DNA from: Woeseiaceae bacterium
GTDB taxonomy: Bacteria; Pseudomonadota; Gammaproteobacteria; Steroidobacterales; Woeseiaceae
Length of the DNA: 64,000 bases
NCBI GenBank assembly: GCA_021773135.1
Contig: JAJFKP010000005.1
Span: 62,001 to 126,000 of the forward strand
Reading direction: 5' to 3'
Below, in pieces: positions 36,224-44,020 of the stretch. Below the pieces are notes generated by a model. The model made no database searches. It was given only the letters and a program-made list of their open reading frames with translations, and was not told where the DNA came from. Each line of letters opens with the position of its first letter. Position 1 is the first letter of the stretch. The translations under genes were made by a program, and so were the position numbers.

Positions 36224-36664
36224 ATGAAAAATAAAGTGACCATTAGTCTGTTTGCAACCATAGTATTCGCGGTTGGATACGCGAGTGTTGGTAATGCAGA
36301 TGGTGAAGAACGAGTTTCCACGACACCATTTGACGAGATCGACTGGACTGTATTACCTGATGGACGAGCTATCGCGACCGTGCGTGGCGATAGACAGGCG
36401 GGAGAGCACACAACTTTCGTTCAATTTCCCGCTGGGCTAAAGACCGCTGTTCATACGCACTCGAACGATTACGATGGCACTATTATTCGCGGCACCGCAC
36501 GCCACTTCGAACCGCAGTTTGAAGCATCTGCAAAGTGGTTAACTACAGGCTCTATTTATCACGTACCTGGCAATGCTCCGCATATCAGCGAGTGTTCAGA
36601 AGAATCAGATTGCATCTTTTCGATTCATCAACACGGGCCATTCGACCGCACCGTCGTCGAGTGA
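36224..36664 (+). CDS. Exported cupin-domain protein
   Basis: A 146-residue protein with a signal peptide (about residues 1-25, ending VGNA) and a single cupin domain. The metal-ligand motif is VHTHSNDYDG (about residues 84-93), and the second histidine region is HVPGNAPHIS. It resembles DUF4437-type cupins of unknown substrate. GGAGG lies 10 nt before the ATG. The next repeat starts 6 nt after its stop. Confidence 0.82.
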   Translation: MKNKVTISLFATIVFAVGYASVGNADGEERVSTTPFDEIDWTVLPDGRAIATVRGDRQAGEHTTFVQFPAGLKTAVHTHSNDYDGTIIRGTARHFEPQFEASAKWLTTGSIYHVPGNAPHISECSEESDCIFSIHQHGPFDRTVVE

Positions 36665-36670
36665 TTGCTT

Positions 36671-36725
36671 GTGCCCGAAAGCAGCCTCTGGGCTGCTAAA
36701 CTCATGAACGGATGCCATTAACCCA
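36671..36725 (+). repeat. Dispersed intergenic repeat copy with perfect hairpin core
   Basis: Contains AGCAGCC-TCTG-GGCTGCT, a perfect 7-bp stem with a 4-nt loop, followed by AAACTCATGAACGGATGCCA. It begins 6 nt after the cupin stop. Confidence 0.85.
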
Positions 36726-36780
36726 CAGCTGCCGTCAGTCGAACTGAATCAAGAGACAGATTTAGCCACAAGAAACCTGG

Positions 36781-37266
36781 AAAAACTTAAAACAGTGGAT
36801 AACGCTTGCAGCCAACGTAGGCGTGCTCCTTGGCGTATTTGTACTGATTTACGAGATTCAGCAAAACACTCAGGCGATCCAGTCTGAAGTTCGAACTGCG
36901 TTTTTTGTTGGGGCGCCGGAAGAACATTGGAAAAATATGGAGTATCCGGACGTCACGCCTAATTTTTCCCAACCGATCATGCGCTATCCGATGGCGAGAA
37001 AATTCGATTTGACGCCTGGATGACCGCAGCCATGCGGGCCCGTGAATTTTGCCTGGCTGGAATACACGAGCGGGAATATTGACGACGAATACTGGCAGGC
37101 GGAAGAAGTGGTCATTGCGTTGATTCTGGGTGGAACACGCAGTCGACATTGGTGGGCCAACATTGGAAGCAAGGCATTCCACGTTGAATTCGCTGATAGC
37201 GTGAATACGATTCTTCTGGAGCAGCCGAGAATTGACTACGCGGCGGACGTTCTGGCAATTCCGTAA
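36781..37266 (+). pseudogene. Broken gene for a small membrane-tethered protein
   Basis: Three frames together spell one protein. The first reads NLKQWITLAANVGVLLGVFV...IYEIQQNTQAIQSEVR and runs to PMARKFD. The second reads FDAWMTAAMRAREF, and the third FAWLEYTSGNIDDEYW up to the stop at 37266. The frame changes fall at about 37005-37015 and 37043-37046. No ATG opens the N-terminal part. The N-terminal helix followed by a QQNTQAIQSE stretch resembles the protein at 47614, so both may belong to one loose family. Decay or several read errors are possible. Confidence 0.65.
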
Positions 37267-37306
37267 TCCGTTAGTATCCACAGGTTACGCAGAGTTAGGT
37301 ATCGTC

Positions 37307-37337
37307 GAAGAGGCTGTTCCTGATTCAACGCGACGGG
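37307..37337 (+). repeat. Possible partial copy of the dispersed repeat
   Basis: Only the 3' part is recognisable (GAGGCTGTTCCTGATTCAAC), similar to the tail of the copy at 45603. Weak. Confidence 0.3.
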
Positions 37338-37416
37338 TCAAATGATCGCGTGATAGTCGGGATGTTATTATTTGGAAAGCAGTCAATTCACTAGTCTGGC
37401 GACATCAAGGGTTGAT

Positions 37417-37824
37417 ATGGTCGGATATTCTGGAACACCGCTTGCGAAAAAGCTCGGCATCAAAGAGGGGTATCGTGTGCGAACGACCGCAGCGCCTGCT
37501 GACTACTTAAAGCTCGTCAATCCACTGCCGCCGAACGTAACAATCTCAAACAGCATTTCCAAGAAGATAGACGTGTGGCACATCTTTACGAAGTCCTTCT
37601 CTGAGCTTAAGTCAAAACTACCCGTGCTGATCGAGGCTATTCAGCCAGATGGCGCAATCTGGGTATCGTGGCCGAAAAAGGCTTCTGGTGTTTCGTCGAC
37701 AGTAACTGAGGATTCGATTCGCGAAATCGCGTTGCCTTTGGGTTTGGTCGACGTTAAGGTTTGCGCGATCGACGAAATCTGGTCGGGTCTTAAGCTGGTA
37801 GTGCGAAGAGAGCTTCGCAACTGA
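37417..37824 (+). CDS. DUF3052 family protein
   Basis: A 135-residue protein beginning MVGYSGTPLAKKLGIKEGY, the usual start of DUF3052. The middle reads KIDVWHIFTKSFSELKSKL and the C-terminal half IQPDGAIWVSWPKKASG...VDVKVCAIDEIWSGLKLV. The family is of unknown function and common in soil and marine bacteria as a stand-alone gene. The ATG at 37417 is preferred over the longer frame because it matches the family start and has AAGGG upstream. Confidence 0.85.
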   Translation: MVGYSGTPLAKKLGIKEGYRVRTTAAPADYLKLVNPLPPNVTISNSISKKIDVWHIFTKSFSELKSKLPVLIEAIQPDGAIWVSWPKKASGVSSTVTEDSIREIALPLGLVDVKVCAIDEIWSGLKLVVRRELRN

Positions 37825-37880
37825 CGCCTGCTATGTTGAATGTATCAACGCGCACTCGTCACGAATGGGAGTAAGAGCGC

Positions 37881-37910
37881 CGTCAACCGATGGACCTGCT
37901 CATTTATTGC
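37881..37910 (+). repeat. Possible partial copy of the dispersed repeat
   Basis: GTCAACCGATGGACCTGCTC followed by ATTTATTG resembles the core of the copy at 35546. It lies 56 nt after the DUF3052 stop. Confidence 0.4.
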
Positions 37911-37989
37911 TCGCTGTTGCGGCCAAATGACCTGAGTTATGCAGGTAGTATTCGCTGCTTAGAAGACTGCCTGCGCCGACAGAACGCTT

Positions 37990-38045
37990 TTGGTCAACAT
38001 CAGCCACTGGACTGTTTGCCTGTTTAGAGACCACCATCGATCCAG
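37990..38045 (+). repeat. Dispersed intergenic repeat copy
   Basis: TGGTCAACATCAGCCACTGG, then ACTGTTTGCCTGTTTAGAGA, then CCACCATCGATCC. More diverged than most copies. Together with the partial copy at 37881 it fills the 315-base gap before the next gene. Confidence 0.6.
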
Positions 38046-38139
38046 TGCAGATCTGCTCAAATATCAAACTTGTGCGGATTTTTTTTGCCGCTTCCGCACA
38101 TGGCCCATGATAATAGGGCGTCAACAAAGGGAATCAGCT

Positions 38140-38391
38140 TTGAATGACAAAGAAGAAATACGAAATTTGCTTATCGAGATTAGAGATAATCAGCGTGCAG
38201 CCCTTGGGCAGCAAAAAGAACACTTAGAGATTGCCAAAGAGCAGATGGACCGCTCGCGTGGACAGGTTCAGGAATCGATCGAACTTCAACGACAAGCGAT
38301 GGATAAGGTAAGGAAGGTTTCACGCCTTGCCATCCCGGGCATCGTGATTTGCATCGTCTTGATAACTTATTTGGTGATCAGGTATTTTTAG
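38140..38391 (+). CDS. Small coiled-coil protein with a C-terminal membrane anchor
   Basis: An 83-residue protein. Residues 2-58 are a charged, heptad-like helix rich in Gln and Glu (EEIRNLLIEIRDNQRAALGQ and following). Residues about 62-81 form one transmembrane helix (LAIPGIVICIVLITYLVIRY). This is a tail-anchored layout with the coiled coil in the cytoplasm. The start is TTG with AAGGGA about 8 nt upstream; longer frames run through repeat sequence. No function is known. Similar small proteins are common in accessory regions. Confidence 0.7.
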   Translation: MNDKEEIRNLLIEIRDNQRAALGQQKEHLEIAKEQMDRSRGQVQESIELQRQAMDKVRKVSRLAIPGIVICIVLITYLVIRYF

Positions 38392-38430
38392 TTTTCCATA
38401 CCAGCTAAAGACGGATGGACCTGGTCGGTT

Positions 38431-38486
38431 CTGGCCGTTACCGGCCACCGGGTTGCTAACCAGTTGAGAGGATACTGTTGTCCCGA
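38431..38486 (+). repeat. Dispersed intergenic repeat copy
   Basis: CTGGCCGTTACCGGCCACCG, then GGTTGCTAACCAGTTGAGAG, then GATACTGTTGTCCC. It lies 39 nt after the coiled-coil gene and 29 nt before the LuxR-type gene. Confidence 0.8.
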
Positions 38487-38515
38487 AGCAGACCCAGAAA
38501 GTGCAGTCACTTGAT

Positions 38516-38929
38516 ATGAGCAAGACAACGACAATCTATGGACTGGCTTTGGCAGTTGGCGCGTTTGCGCTCCACTGGCTTGAGAAACAGTACGCCGTTC
38601 GCCTTTTTTCCACCGAAATATACATCGTCATTCTTGCAACCCTCTTCACCGGTGTCGGAATCTGGATTGGCACCCGCCTGGGAAGTCGCTCTCCAGCGCC
38701 GATATTTGAGAAGAATGAACGGGTAATAGAGACGTTGGGGCTGACCAAGAAAGAGCTTGAGGTGCTTGAATTGCTGGCTGAGGGTGGCAGCAACCCGGAG
38801 ATCGCGAAACAATTATTCGTCTCGACGAGCACGATCAAGACCCACCTGGTACATCTCTACCAAAAATTAGATGTATCGCGCCGGATCCAGGCTATCCAGA
38901 AGGCAAGATCACTGCGTATCATTCCGTAA
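38516..38929 (+). CDS. Membrane-anchored LuxR-type regulator
   Basis: A 137-residue protein. Two transmembrane helices (about residues 5-22 and 36-55) are followed by a linker and a LuxR/GerE helix-turn-helix: GLTKKELEVLELLAEGGSNP, then STSTIKTHLVHLYQKLDVSR. There is no receiver or ligand domain, so the signal would be sensed in or near the membrane, perhaps by a partner. The DUF4199 membrane protein next door is a frequent neighbour of this kind of regulator and may be that partner. The ATG at 38516 is used; the longer frame adds five residues. Confidence 0.85.
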   Translation: MSKTTTIYGLALAVGAFALHWLEKQYAVRLFSTEIYIVILATLFTGVGIWIGTRLGSRSPAPIFEKNERVIETLGLTKKELEVLELLAEGGSNPEIAKQLFVSTSTIKTHLVHLYQKLDVSRRIQAIQKARSLRIIP

Positions 38930-39030
38930 AGGTCCGTCGAAAGGACAAATTTGCCCAAATCAACCGAACGGTTGATGGATTCCGCACCGGTTGCGCTAGT
39001 ATTTTCTCTTGCTCTTATGGAACCAGCCTA

Positions 39031-39492
39031 ATGCAGCGGTCGATGCTCATTTACGGGACCATTGCCGGTCTCGTCATTATTGTCGTCAATACGATCAGCC
39101 TTGAGATCGGGCACGGTCAAGCCTGGCTGGGTCTCCTGGTAATGTTCATCGCCTTCAGCACCATCTTTGTGGCTATCAAACAGTATCGAGATGAAACGCT
39201 GGGTGGAGTAATCAGCTTCGGGGCCGCGCTGCTTATGGGGCTAGGAATCGCCACCATCGCAAGCGTCGTCTATGTCGCAATCTGGGAATTGTACTTGGCC
39301 GCAACGGACTACAAGTTCATCGGCGACTATGCCGGGTTGGCTAAGGATGCGGCTGAGGCAGAACGTATTGTTATTCAATACTCTAATCCACTGTTTAGGC
39401 TGCCAATGACCTTTCTGGAAGTATTTCCTGCCGGTGTGCTGGTGTCTCTTGGGAGTGCGGCGACCCTCCGCAATCATCGCTCAGCCGGCTGA
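39031..39492 (+). CDS. DUF4199 membrane protein
   Basis: A 153-residue protein with four transmembrane helices in two pairs (about residues 5-25, 31-48, 58-85 and 125-148) and an aspartate/glutamate-rich loop (KFIGDYAGLAKDAAEAE). This is the DUF4199 layout, of unknown function. It lies 100 bp after the LuxR-type gene with no clear repeat between them, so these two may form one functional unit. Confidence 0.82.
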   Translation: MQRSMLIYGTIAGLVIIVVNTISLEIGHGQAWLGLLVMFIAFSTIFVAIKQYRDETLGGVISFGAALLMGLGIATIASVVYVAIWELYLAATDYKFIGDYAGLAKDAAEAERIVIQYSNPLFRLPMTFLEVFPAGVLVSLGSAATLRNHRSAG

Positions 39493-39518
39493 ATAACGAA
39501 TCCGACAGAGGAGAGGAA

Positions 39519-40016
39519 ATGAAACAAATCACCAAGGCGCGTTGCGTCGCTTTAATTATCGCGGGCGGTTGCACCATGCTGCAGCAGGCCGTGTTGGCAG
39601 AGGAAGGAGATAAGATGGCTAAAGTAACCGGAATTGGCGGCGTGTTTTTCTTGGCGCGAGGCGACCGACAGGCCCTGGCGTCCTGGTATGAGAAACACTT
39701 GGGAATAAATATAGAGGAATTTGGTGGCGCCATTTTGAAGTGGGAAGACGATACTGCCGAGGACAAGGGTCTGACGGTGTGGCATGTTGCTGACCGGGAT
39801 AGCGATTGGTTTAGTCCCAGCGAGTCGAGCTTCATGATTAACTATCGTGTCGACGACATGGGGGCGATGGTCGAGCAGCTGATTGCTGCCGGCATCGATA
39901 TTCAGAAGGGTCCGGAGTACCACGAAAACGGGGTTTTCGCGTGGATCATGGATCCAGATGGCAATAAAATCGAACTTTGGGAGCCAAAAAACTGGGACGA
40001 CAAGAACAAGAGGTAA
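39519..40016 (+). CDS. Exported VOC-family (glyoxalase-like) protein
   Basis: A 165-residue protein with a signal peptide (about residues 1-27) and a vicinal-oxygen-chelate fold. It contains FFLARGDRQALASWYEKHLG, a central FMINYRVDDMGAMVEQLIAA, and the C-terminal WIMDPDGNKIELWEP that holds a metal-ligand Glu. VOC proteins include glyoxalases, dioxygenases and resistance proteins; substrate cannot be told. GGAGAGGAA precedes the ATG. It lies 26 nt after DUF4199 and probably shares its transcript. An internal ATG (MAKVTGIGG) could give a cytoplasmic form. Confidence 0.85.
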   Translation: MKQITKARCVALIIAGGCTMLQQAVLAEEGDKMAKVTGIGGVFFLARGDRQALASWYEKHLGINIEEFGGAILKWEDDTAEDKGLTVWHVADRDSDWFSPSESSFMINYRVDDMGAMVEQLIAAGIDIQKGPEYHENGVFAWIMDPDGNKIELWEPKNWDDKNKR

Positions 40017-40394
40017 CTCAAGACCGCTGATTGCACAGAATTGCACGGCCTTTCGTACTTCTCGGCGTCGCCGGTTCGGACGACGATGCGCTGAAGAGCG
40101 CTTGTTCGTCGACTTTTTGTGTGGGCCGACCAATAGGGTCGATCGAGCGCACCTGTTGGAACCGCAATCGGCCCAGGCATCTGCAATGACCCAATGGAGC
40201 AGCGTATCTTGGTAGGAGTTCTCTACGTTGACCTTTCTCTCTCTGACAGAGCAATCTCGTCGTACAGTTGACAGGCCTCGATTTGATGTTCCCGGCATCT
40301 TTCCGAGATCACGCCGCCCATGCCAATGGGGCTCAATGAGATGGGCGAAGAAAGTCTTCACGCCCAGTGAAATAGGCCCCCGCAACGGCTGTAA
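40017..40394. other. Intergenic, no gene recognised
   Basis: About 380 bases after the VOC gene before the next repeat. No frame with a plausible start or product. Confidence 0.4.
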
Positions 40395-40448
40395 CTGGAA
40401 GAAACCAGCCGCTGGCCTGCTAAACTACTGAGACGCTGCTCTTGACGA
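40395..40448 (+). repeat. Dispersed intergenic repeat copy
   Basis: TGGAAGAAACCAGCCGCTGG, then CCTGCTAAACTACTGAGACG, then CTGCTCTTGACG. A good match to consensus. Confidence 0.82.
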
Positions 40449-40521
40449 AAAACTGAAATTTCCTCATCTGATCAATTTGCGTAAATCTGGACAAAGCACC
40501 TGCTCGATATACGGAAAAACC

Positions 40522-40947
40522 ATGAAGACCTCCAAGAAGACCACCGTGAAACCACTAGTTGTCAGTCCTGGTGAAGGGCGTCACTATTCGATGGGCCGAA
40601 TGTCGGCATTCTTCGTTGCGGATGGAGACGAAACGGACTTACGCATGTCAGTTTCCGAATGGTGGCTAGAACCGAATACCGTGTCGCCGGACACGCCACA
40701 CCCGCATTCACATTCGGAAGATCACGTGTTCTATGTGATTGAAGGGGAGTTGAGCGTTTTGCTCAACGCAGAATGGTATACAGCGCAGCCGAGGACCTAT
40801 ATTTATGTTCCGGGTGGGACAGAACACACATTCGAAAACCGCGCATCGTCACGCGCAGGTTTCATAAGCATCAATAGTCCGGGCGGCTTTGAAAGCGATA
40901 TGCCGGCAATAGTCGACTGGTTCAAACAGGGCGCGACCGCTTCCTGA
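40522..40947 (+). CDS. Cupin-domain protein
   Basis: A 141-residue single-domain cupin. The metal-binding motif is PHPHSHSEDHVFYVIEGELS (about residues 57-76), and the second motif PGGTEHTFENRAS includes another His. There is no signal peptide when started at ATG 40522 (MKTSKKTT), so it is cytoplasmic. Substrate is unknown. The frame continues upstream, but no ribosome-binding site supports the longer start. The next repeat begins 6 nt after its stop. Confidence 0.83.
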   Translation: MKTSKKTTVKPLVVSPGEGRHYSMGRMSAFFVADGDETDLRMSVSEWWLEPNTVSPDTPHPHSHSEDHVFYVIEGELSVLLNAEWYTAQPRTYIYVPGGTEHTFENRASSRAGFISINSPGGFESDMPAIVDWFKQGATAS

Positions 40948-40953
40948 CTGCTG

Positions 40954-41008
40954 GTGGCTGATAACAGCCCTTAAGCTGCTAAACTATTGAGAGACTGTTT
41001 TCGACCCA
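40954..41008 (+). repeat. Dispersed intergenic repeat copy
   Basis: TGGCTGATAACAGCCCTTAA, then GCTGCTAAACTATTGAGAGA, then CTGTTTTCGACCC. It begins 6 nt after the cupin stop. Confidence 0.85.
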
Positions 41009-41069
41009 ATGCGGGCCCGCGAACTTATCCGGCAATATCCCGAACCTGGAGTTTCCGCAGGAATTAACG

Positions 41070-41663
41070 ATGGACGAGATTGCGATTTTTATTTTCTTTT
41101 TCGCCGTAATCGATCCTATCGGTACTATCCCTGTCTTTATCCCGGTCACACGCGCTTACGATGAACGAACGAAGACGCAGATTGCGGTCAAAGCAACGTT
41201 ATTTTCGGCGTTGATTCTGGTCTTTTCATCATTGCAGGTGAGGTGCTCCTCGATGCAATTGGTGTTCCGCTCGAGGCATTTCAGATATTCGGTGGAGCCG
41301 TCTTATTTCTGTTCGCGCTAACGATGATCTTTGGTGGGAGTAAACCGGATCAAGAGGTGAAGATGGTAGCCAGCGGCACCGAGACGGCAATTTTCCCGCT
41401 CGCAGTGCCTTCCATCGCCGGGCCTTGCAGCAGTTTTGCTGACCAAGAACAATGAATACAGTGTTATAGAGCAAGTCATTACGAGCAGCATTCTGCTTGC
41501 GGTTCTGTTTGTGGTCTTGGTGTTCATGCTTTCGGCAAAATGGATCCAACGCGTCATTGGCGATAGCGGTGCCAACGTCATCAGTAGAATCATGGGTCTG
41601 ATTTTTGGCTCAGTGGGCGTGTCCAATATGCTTTCAGGGATTACCGACTATTTCGGACTTTGA
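41070..41663 (+). pseudogene. MarC-family membrane protein gene with two frameshifts
   Basis: Three frames join into one MarC-type protein. Part one is MDEIAIFIFFFAVIDPIGTI...KATLFSALILVF. Part two is GEVLLDAIGVPLEAFQIFGG...FPLAVPSIAGP, and part three is AAVLLTKNNEYSVIEQVITS to GITDYFGL. The first break (about 41222-41228) would be repaired by one more T in a TTTT run. The second (about 41424-41432) lies in GGGCCTTGC and seems to have lost several bases. MarC proteins have six helices; despite the name, a drug-export role is not supported. GGAATTAACG precedes the ATG. Confidence 0.78.
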
Positions 41664-41682
41664 TCGTCCGGGAGTTGGTTGG

Positions 41683-41720
41683 TGGCCGAAAGCAGCCATG
41701 GGAAAAGCTCAATTGACCGG
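41683..41720 (+). repeat. Partial copy of the dispersed repeat
   Basis: GTGGCCGAAAGCAGCCATGG is a clear 5' half. The 3' half has diverged. It begins 19 nt after the MarC stop. Confidence 0.7.
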
Positions 41721-41945
41721 ATTAAAGCCGTCCGCATTACGCCAAAGCGGCCGTAAAGCCTGCATTTTGCAATTCTTGATAATCGAGTGGCCGACCATCT
41801 CCCGGTAGCCAGGAAATCTGGTTCGCCCTCGAGTACACGGCATTAACTTTCCTTGTTCAGTTGATTTTCGGATTTAAACTATCGGCAAGATGGGGGCATC
41901 TAACAAACCAGGTCCTCTTTTCTCATCTCTCGTCGGGGTAATGGC

Positions 41946-43256
41946 ATGAAATCATCAAGATTCATGATCTATTTTTCGTTCGCTGCGGTATTGATTGGCA
42001 TGCCGGTCGAGAACTTTGCCGCAGAGCCGCTCGTCATTGACAACGTAGCCGTATACGATGTGTCGTCGTCTGCTCTTCGATCTAATCAGTCAATAGTTAT
42101 TGTCGGTCACTTGATAACCCAAGTGGGCCCGACAGCATCGATTACGATACCAGGTAATGCCACCGTCATTTCGGGTATTGGTTTGACCGTGATGCCTGGT
42201 TTGACCGACGCTCATGTACACATGAATGAAATCGATTCAGGTACTTTCCTTGCCAACGGCGTCACCTCTGTGAGGGAGCTAAACGGATCTGTACAGCATC
42301 TGATTTTGCGAGATGACATTGCAAGCGGGAACGTTCTCGGTCCACGGCTGCTGGTGTCCTCTCCACTCATCAGCGGCCGATCCATACAATTCCGCCATTC
42401 GGTTGTGGAAACGCCAGCTCAGGCGGAGCAATTAGTCGACGAGCTGTTTAGCGCTGGCTACGATTATCTGAAAATTTACGACGATCTTTCAGAAGACGCT
42501 TACTTGCAACTTGTCACAAGCGCAAAGAACCTGAACATGGAGTTCGTTGGCCATATCCCCAAATCCGTTGGTCTGAAAGGCGTTCTGAGTGCGGGCCAAT
42601 CTATAGAACACAATGAAAAGATTGTCGCTGACGTCCTTCATCCAGATTATTCAGATTTTGAACCACTGCGCAGCGCTGCCGAATTGATTTTCAATGCAGG
42701 CGTTGCGGTCACACCAACGCTCGCTGTGCACGAATTTCTTAACGATCGTCAAAGCGGCGAAGTGCGGGTTCGCCTCTTGTCAGACGAATTGGCGTACGTC
42801 GATGAAGAGACTCTTGGGTGGTGGAATGCGATCTTCCCGGATCATGGTGGAGTCGGAGGTCACAGTTCGGGCGGGCAGGATTTTCTTAACGCACAACGCT
42901 TCCTGCTAGGCGAGATGGCGATTCGAGGCGTACCGATAATGGCTGGCACAGATACGCCAAATCCTTTGATGATCGCGGGCTTTAGCCTGCACGATGAGTT
43001 GGACGCCCTTGTTCGGGCAGGGTTGTCAAATGAGGATGCCATCCGTGCAGCGACAATAGTCCCGGGCGCTCAAATGCCATGGTCCGTCGGTATAGGAGAA
43101 GTGAAAGTTGGCTACGCCGCGGATCTGCTCTTGATTCGCGGCGACCCTTCAGACGACATTTCTGCATTAAGACATCCAGTCGGCGTGATATCGAATGGAA
43201 AATGGCTGGACAGAGAGCAACTGGATCGCCTCTTAACGGCAGCCAGGCGTCGATAG
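41946..43256 (+). CDS. Exported amidohydrolase
   Basis: A 436-residue metal-dependent hydrolase with a signal peptide (about residues 1-26). The first metal site is in MPGLTDAHVHM, a likely bridging Lys in YDYLKIYDD, then FVGHIPKSVG and SIEHNEK for the later histidines, and the final Asp in IMAGTDTPNP. The C-terminal part (GEVKVGYAADLLLIRGDPSD) closes the composite beta-sandwich. It is similar to imidazolonepropionase- or prolidase-like enzymes of periplasm; the substrate is unknown. It is the largest gene of the accessory island. Confidence 0.88.
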   Translation: MKSSRFMIYFSFAAVLIGMPVENFAAEPLVIDNVAVYDVSSSALRSNQSIVIVGHLITQVGPTASITIPGNATVISGIGLTVMPGLTDAHVHMNEIDSGTFLANGVTSVRELNGSVQHLILRDDIASGNVLGPRLLVSSPLISGRSIQFRHSVVETPAQAEQLVDELFSAGYDYLKIYDDLSEDAYLQLVTSAKNLNMEFVGHIPKSVGLKGVLSAGQSIEHNEKIVADVLHPDYSDFEPLRSAAELIFNAGVAVTPTLAVHEFLNDRQSGEVRVRLLSDELAYVDEETLGWWNAIFPDHGGVGGHSSGGQDFLNAQRFLLGEMAIRGVPIMAGTDTPNPLMIAGFSLHDELDALVRAGLSNEDAIRAATIVPGAQMPWSVGIGEVKVGYAADLLLIRGDPSDDISALRHPVGVISNGKWLDREQLDRLLTAARRR

Positions 43257-43620
43257 CACTTTCTTTGTTTACCCTGAATAGGGTACGGGGCATTCGTGAA
43301 CGGAATCTCTCAACCAGGGACGGTCTCTGATAGAAACAGAACCGCCGCATCTACGGACGATAGGTTTACAGGCCGGAACAGGGCCATTCAGGGAGCTGCC
43401 GTCGCGCGTAATTGGGAAGATCGCCCGGGTCGAACAAAGCGATGGGTGCCAACCGACAGGTTGGGCGATTCCGAATGGTTATGAAATTTCGCTTTACCCG
43501 GCAAAGCCGCCGCCGGGGTGGTGATACCCGCAGAGGCTACTATTGATCCTTGGCAGCCGCTCGCACTACTATAGTGTCGACAACAACGTTTATCGAACAT
43601 AGATAGCATTGGACAGCTAG
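43257..43620. other. Intergenic, no gene and no clear repeat
   Basis: About 360 bases between the amidohydrolase and the DoxX-like gene. Unlike most junctions in the island, I could not recognise a repeat copy here. Confidence 0.4.
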
Positions 43621-43971
43621 ATGAAAATTGCACATACGGTGATTTTGGTCATGTTGACTATCCTGGCGGTTTCCTCTGGCATCACAAAAGTGTTGTTAAT
43701 GCAGCGGGATGTTGATTTTTTCGGTCAGTATGGCTTTTCCAATATGCTCCTATTCATATTCGGAACGGTGCAATTGATTGGCGGATTCTTACTGCCATTC
43801 AGCAAAACAAGGTTCATTGGCGCTGCAATCGTTGCGGTCACGTTCATTATTTCTCTCGTAGTTCTGTTAATGGACGGCAACATACCCGTAAGCACGGTCA
43901 CTCTTGTCATGACTCTGCTCCTTGGCGTGGTCATGAAGCAGAGCTGGAAGACTGACCCGCCCAAATCGTAG
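43621..43971 (+). CDS. Small four-helix membrane protein, DoxX-like
   Basis: A 116-residue protein with four transmembrane helices (about residues 5-22, 40-58, 68-88 and 92-107). The SSGITKVLLM and GTVQLIGGFLLPF segments resemble DoxX-like proteins. Function unknown. The ATG follows an AGCTAG stretch with a weak upstream GGAC. A repeat begins 8 nt after its stop. Confidence 0.72.
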   Translation: MKIAHTVILVMLTILAVSSGITKVLLMQRDVDFFGQYGFSNMLLFIFGTVQLIGGFLLPFSKTRFIGAAIVAVTFIISLVVLLMDGNIPVSTVTLVMTLLLGVVMKQSWKTDPPKS

Positions 43972-43979
43972 GGACGATT

Positions 43980-44010
43980 CTGGCTGATCGCAGCCCCTTA
44001 GCTGTTTTGG
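43980..44010 (+). repeat. Short copy of the dispersed repeat
   Basis: TGGCTGATCGCAGCCCCTTA then GCTGTTTTGG, matching the first half of the copy at 40954. It ends 10 nt before the methyltransferase ATG. Confidence 0.65.
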
Positions 44011-44020
44011 AGATTTAGGT

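Noticed and set aside
41070-41663. Three separate small membrane proteins
   Set aside because: The three frames follow one another as consecutive parts of a single MarC-family protein, so one broken gene explains them better.
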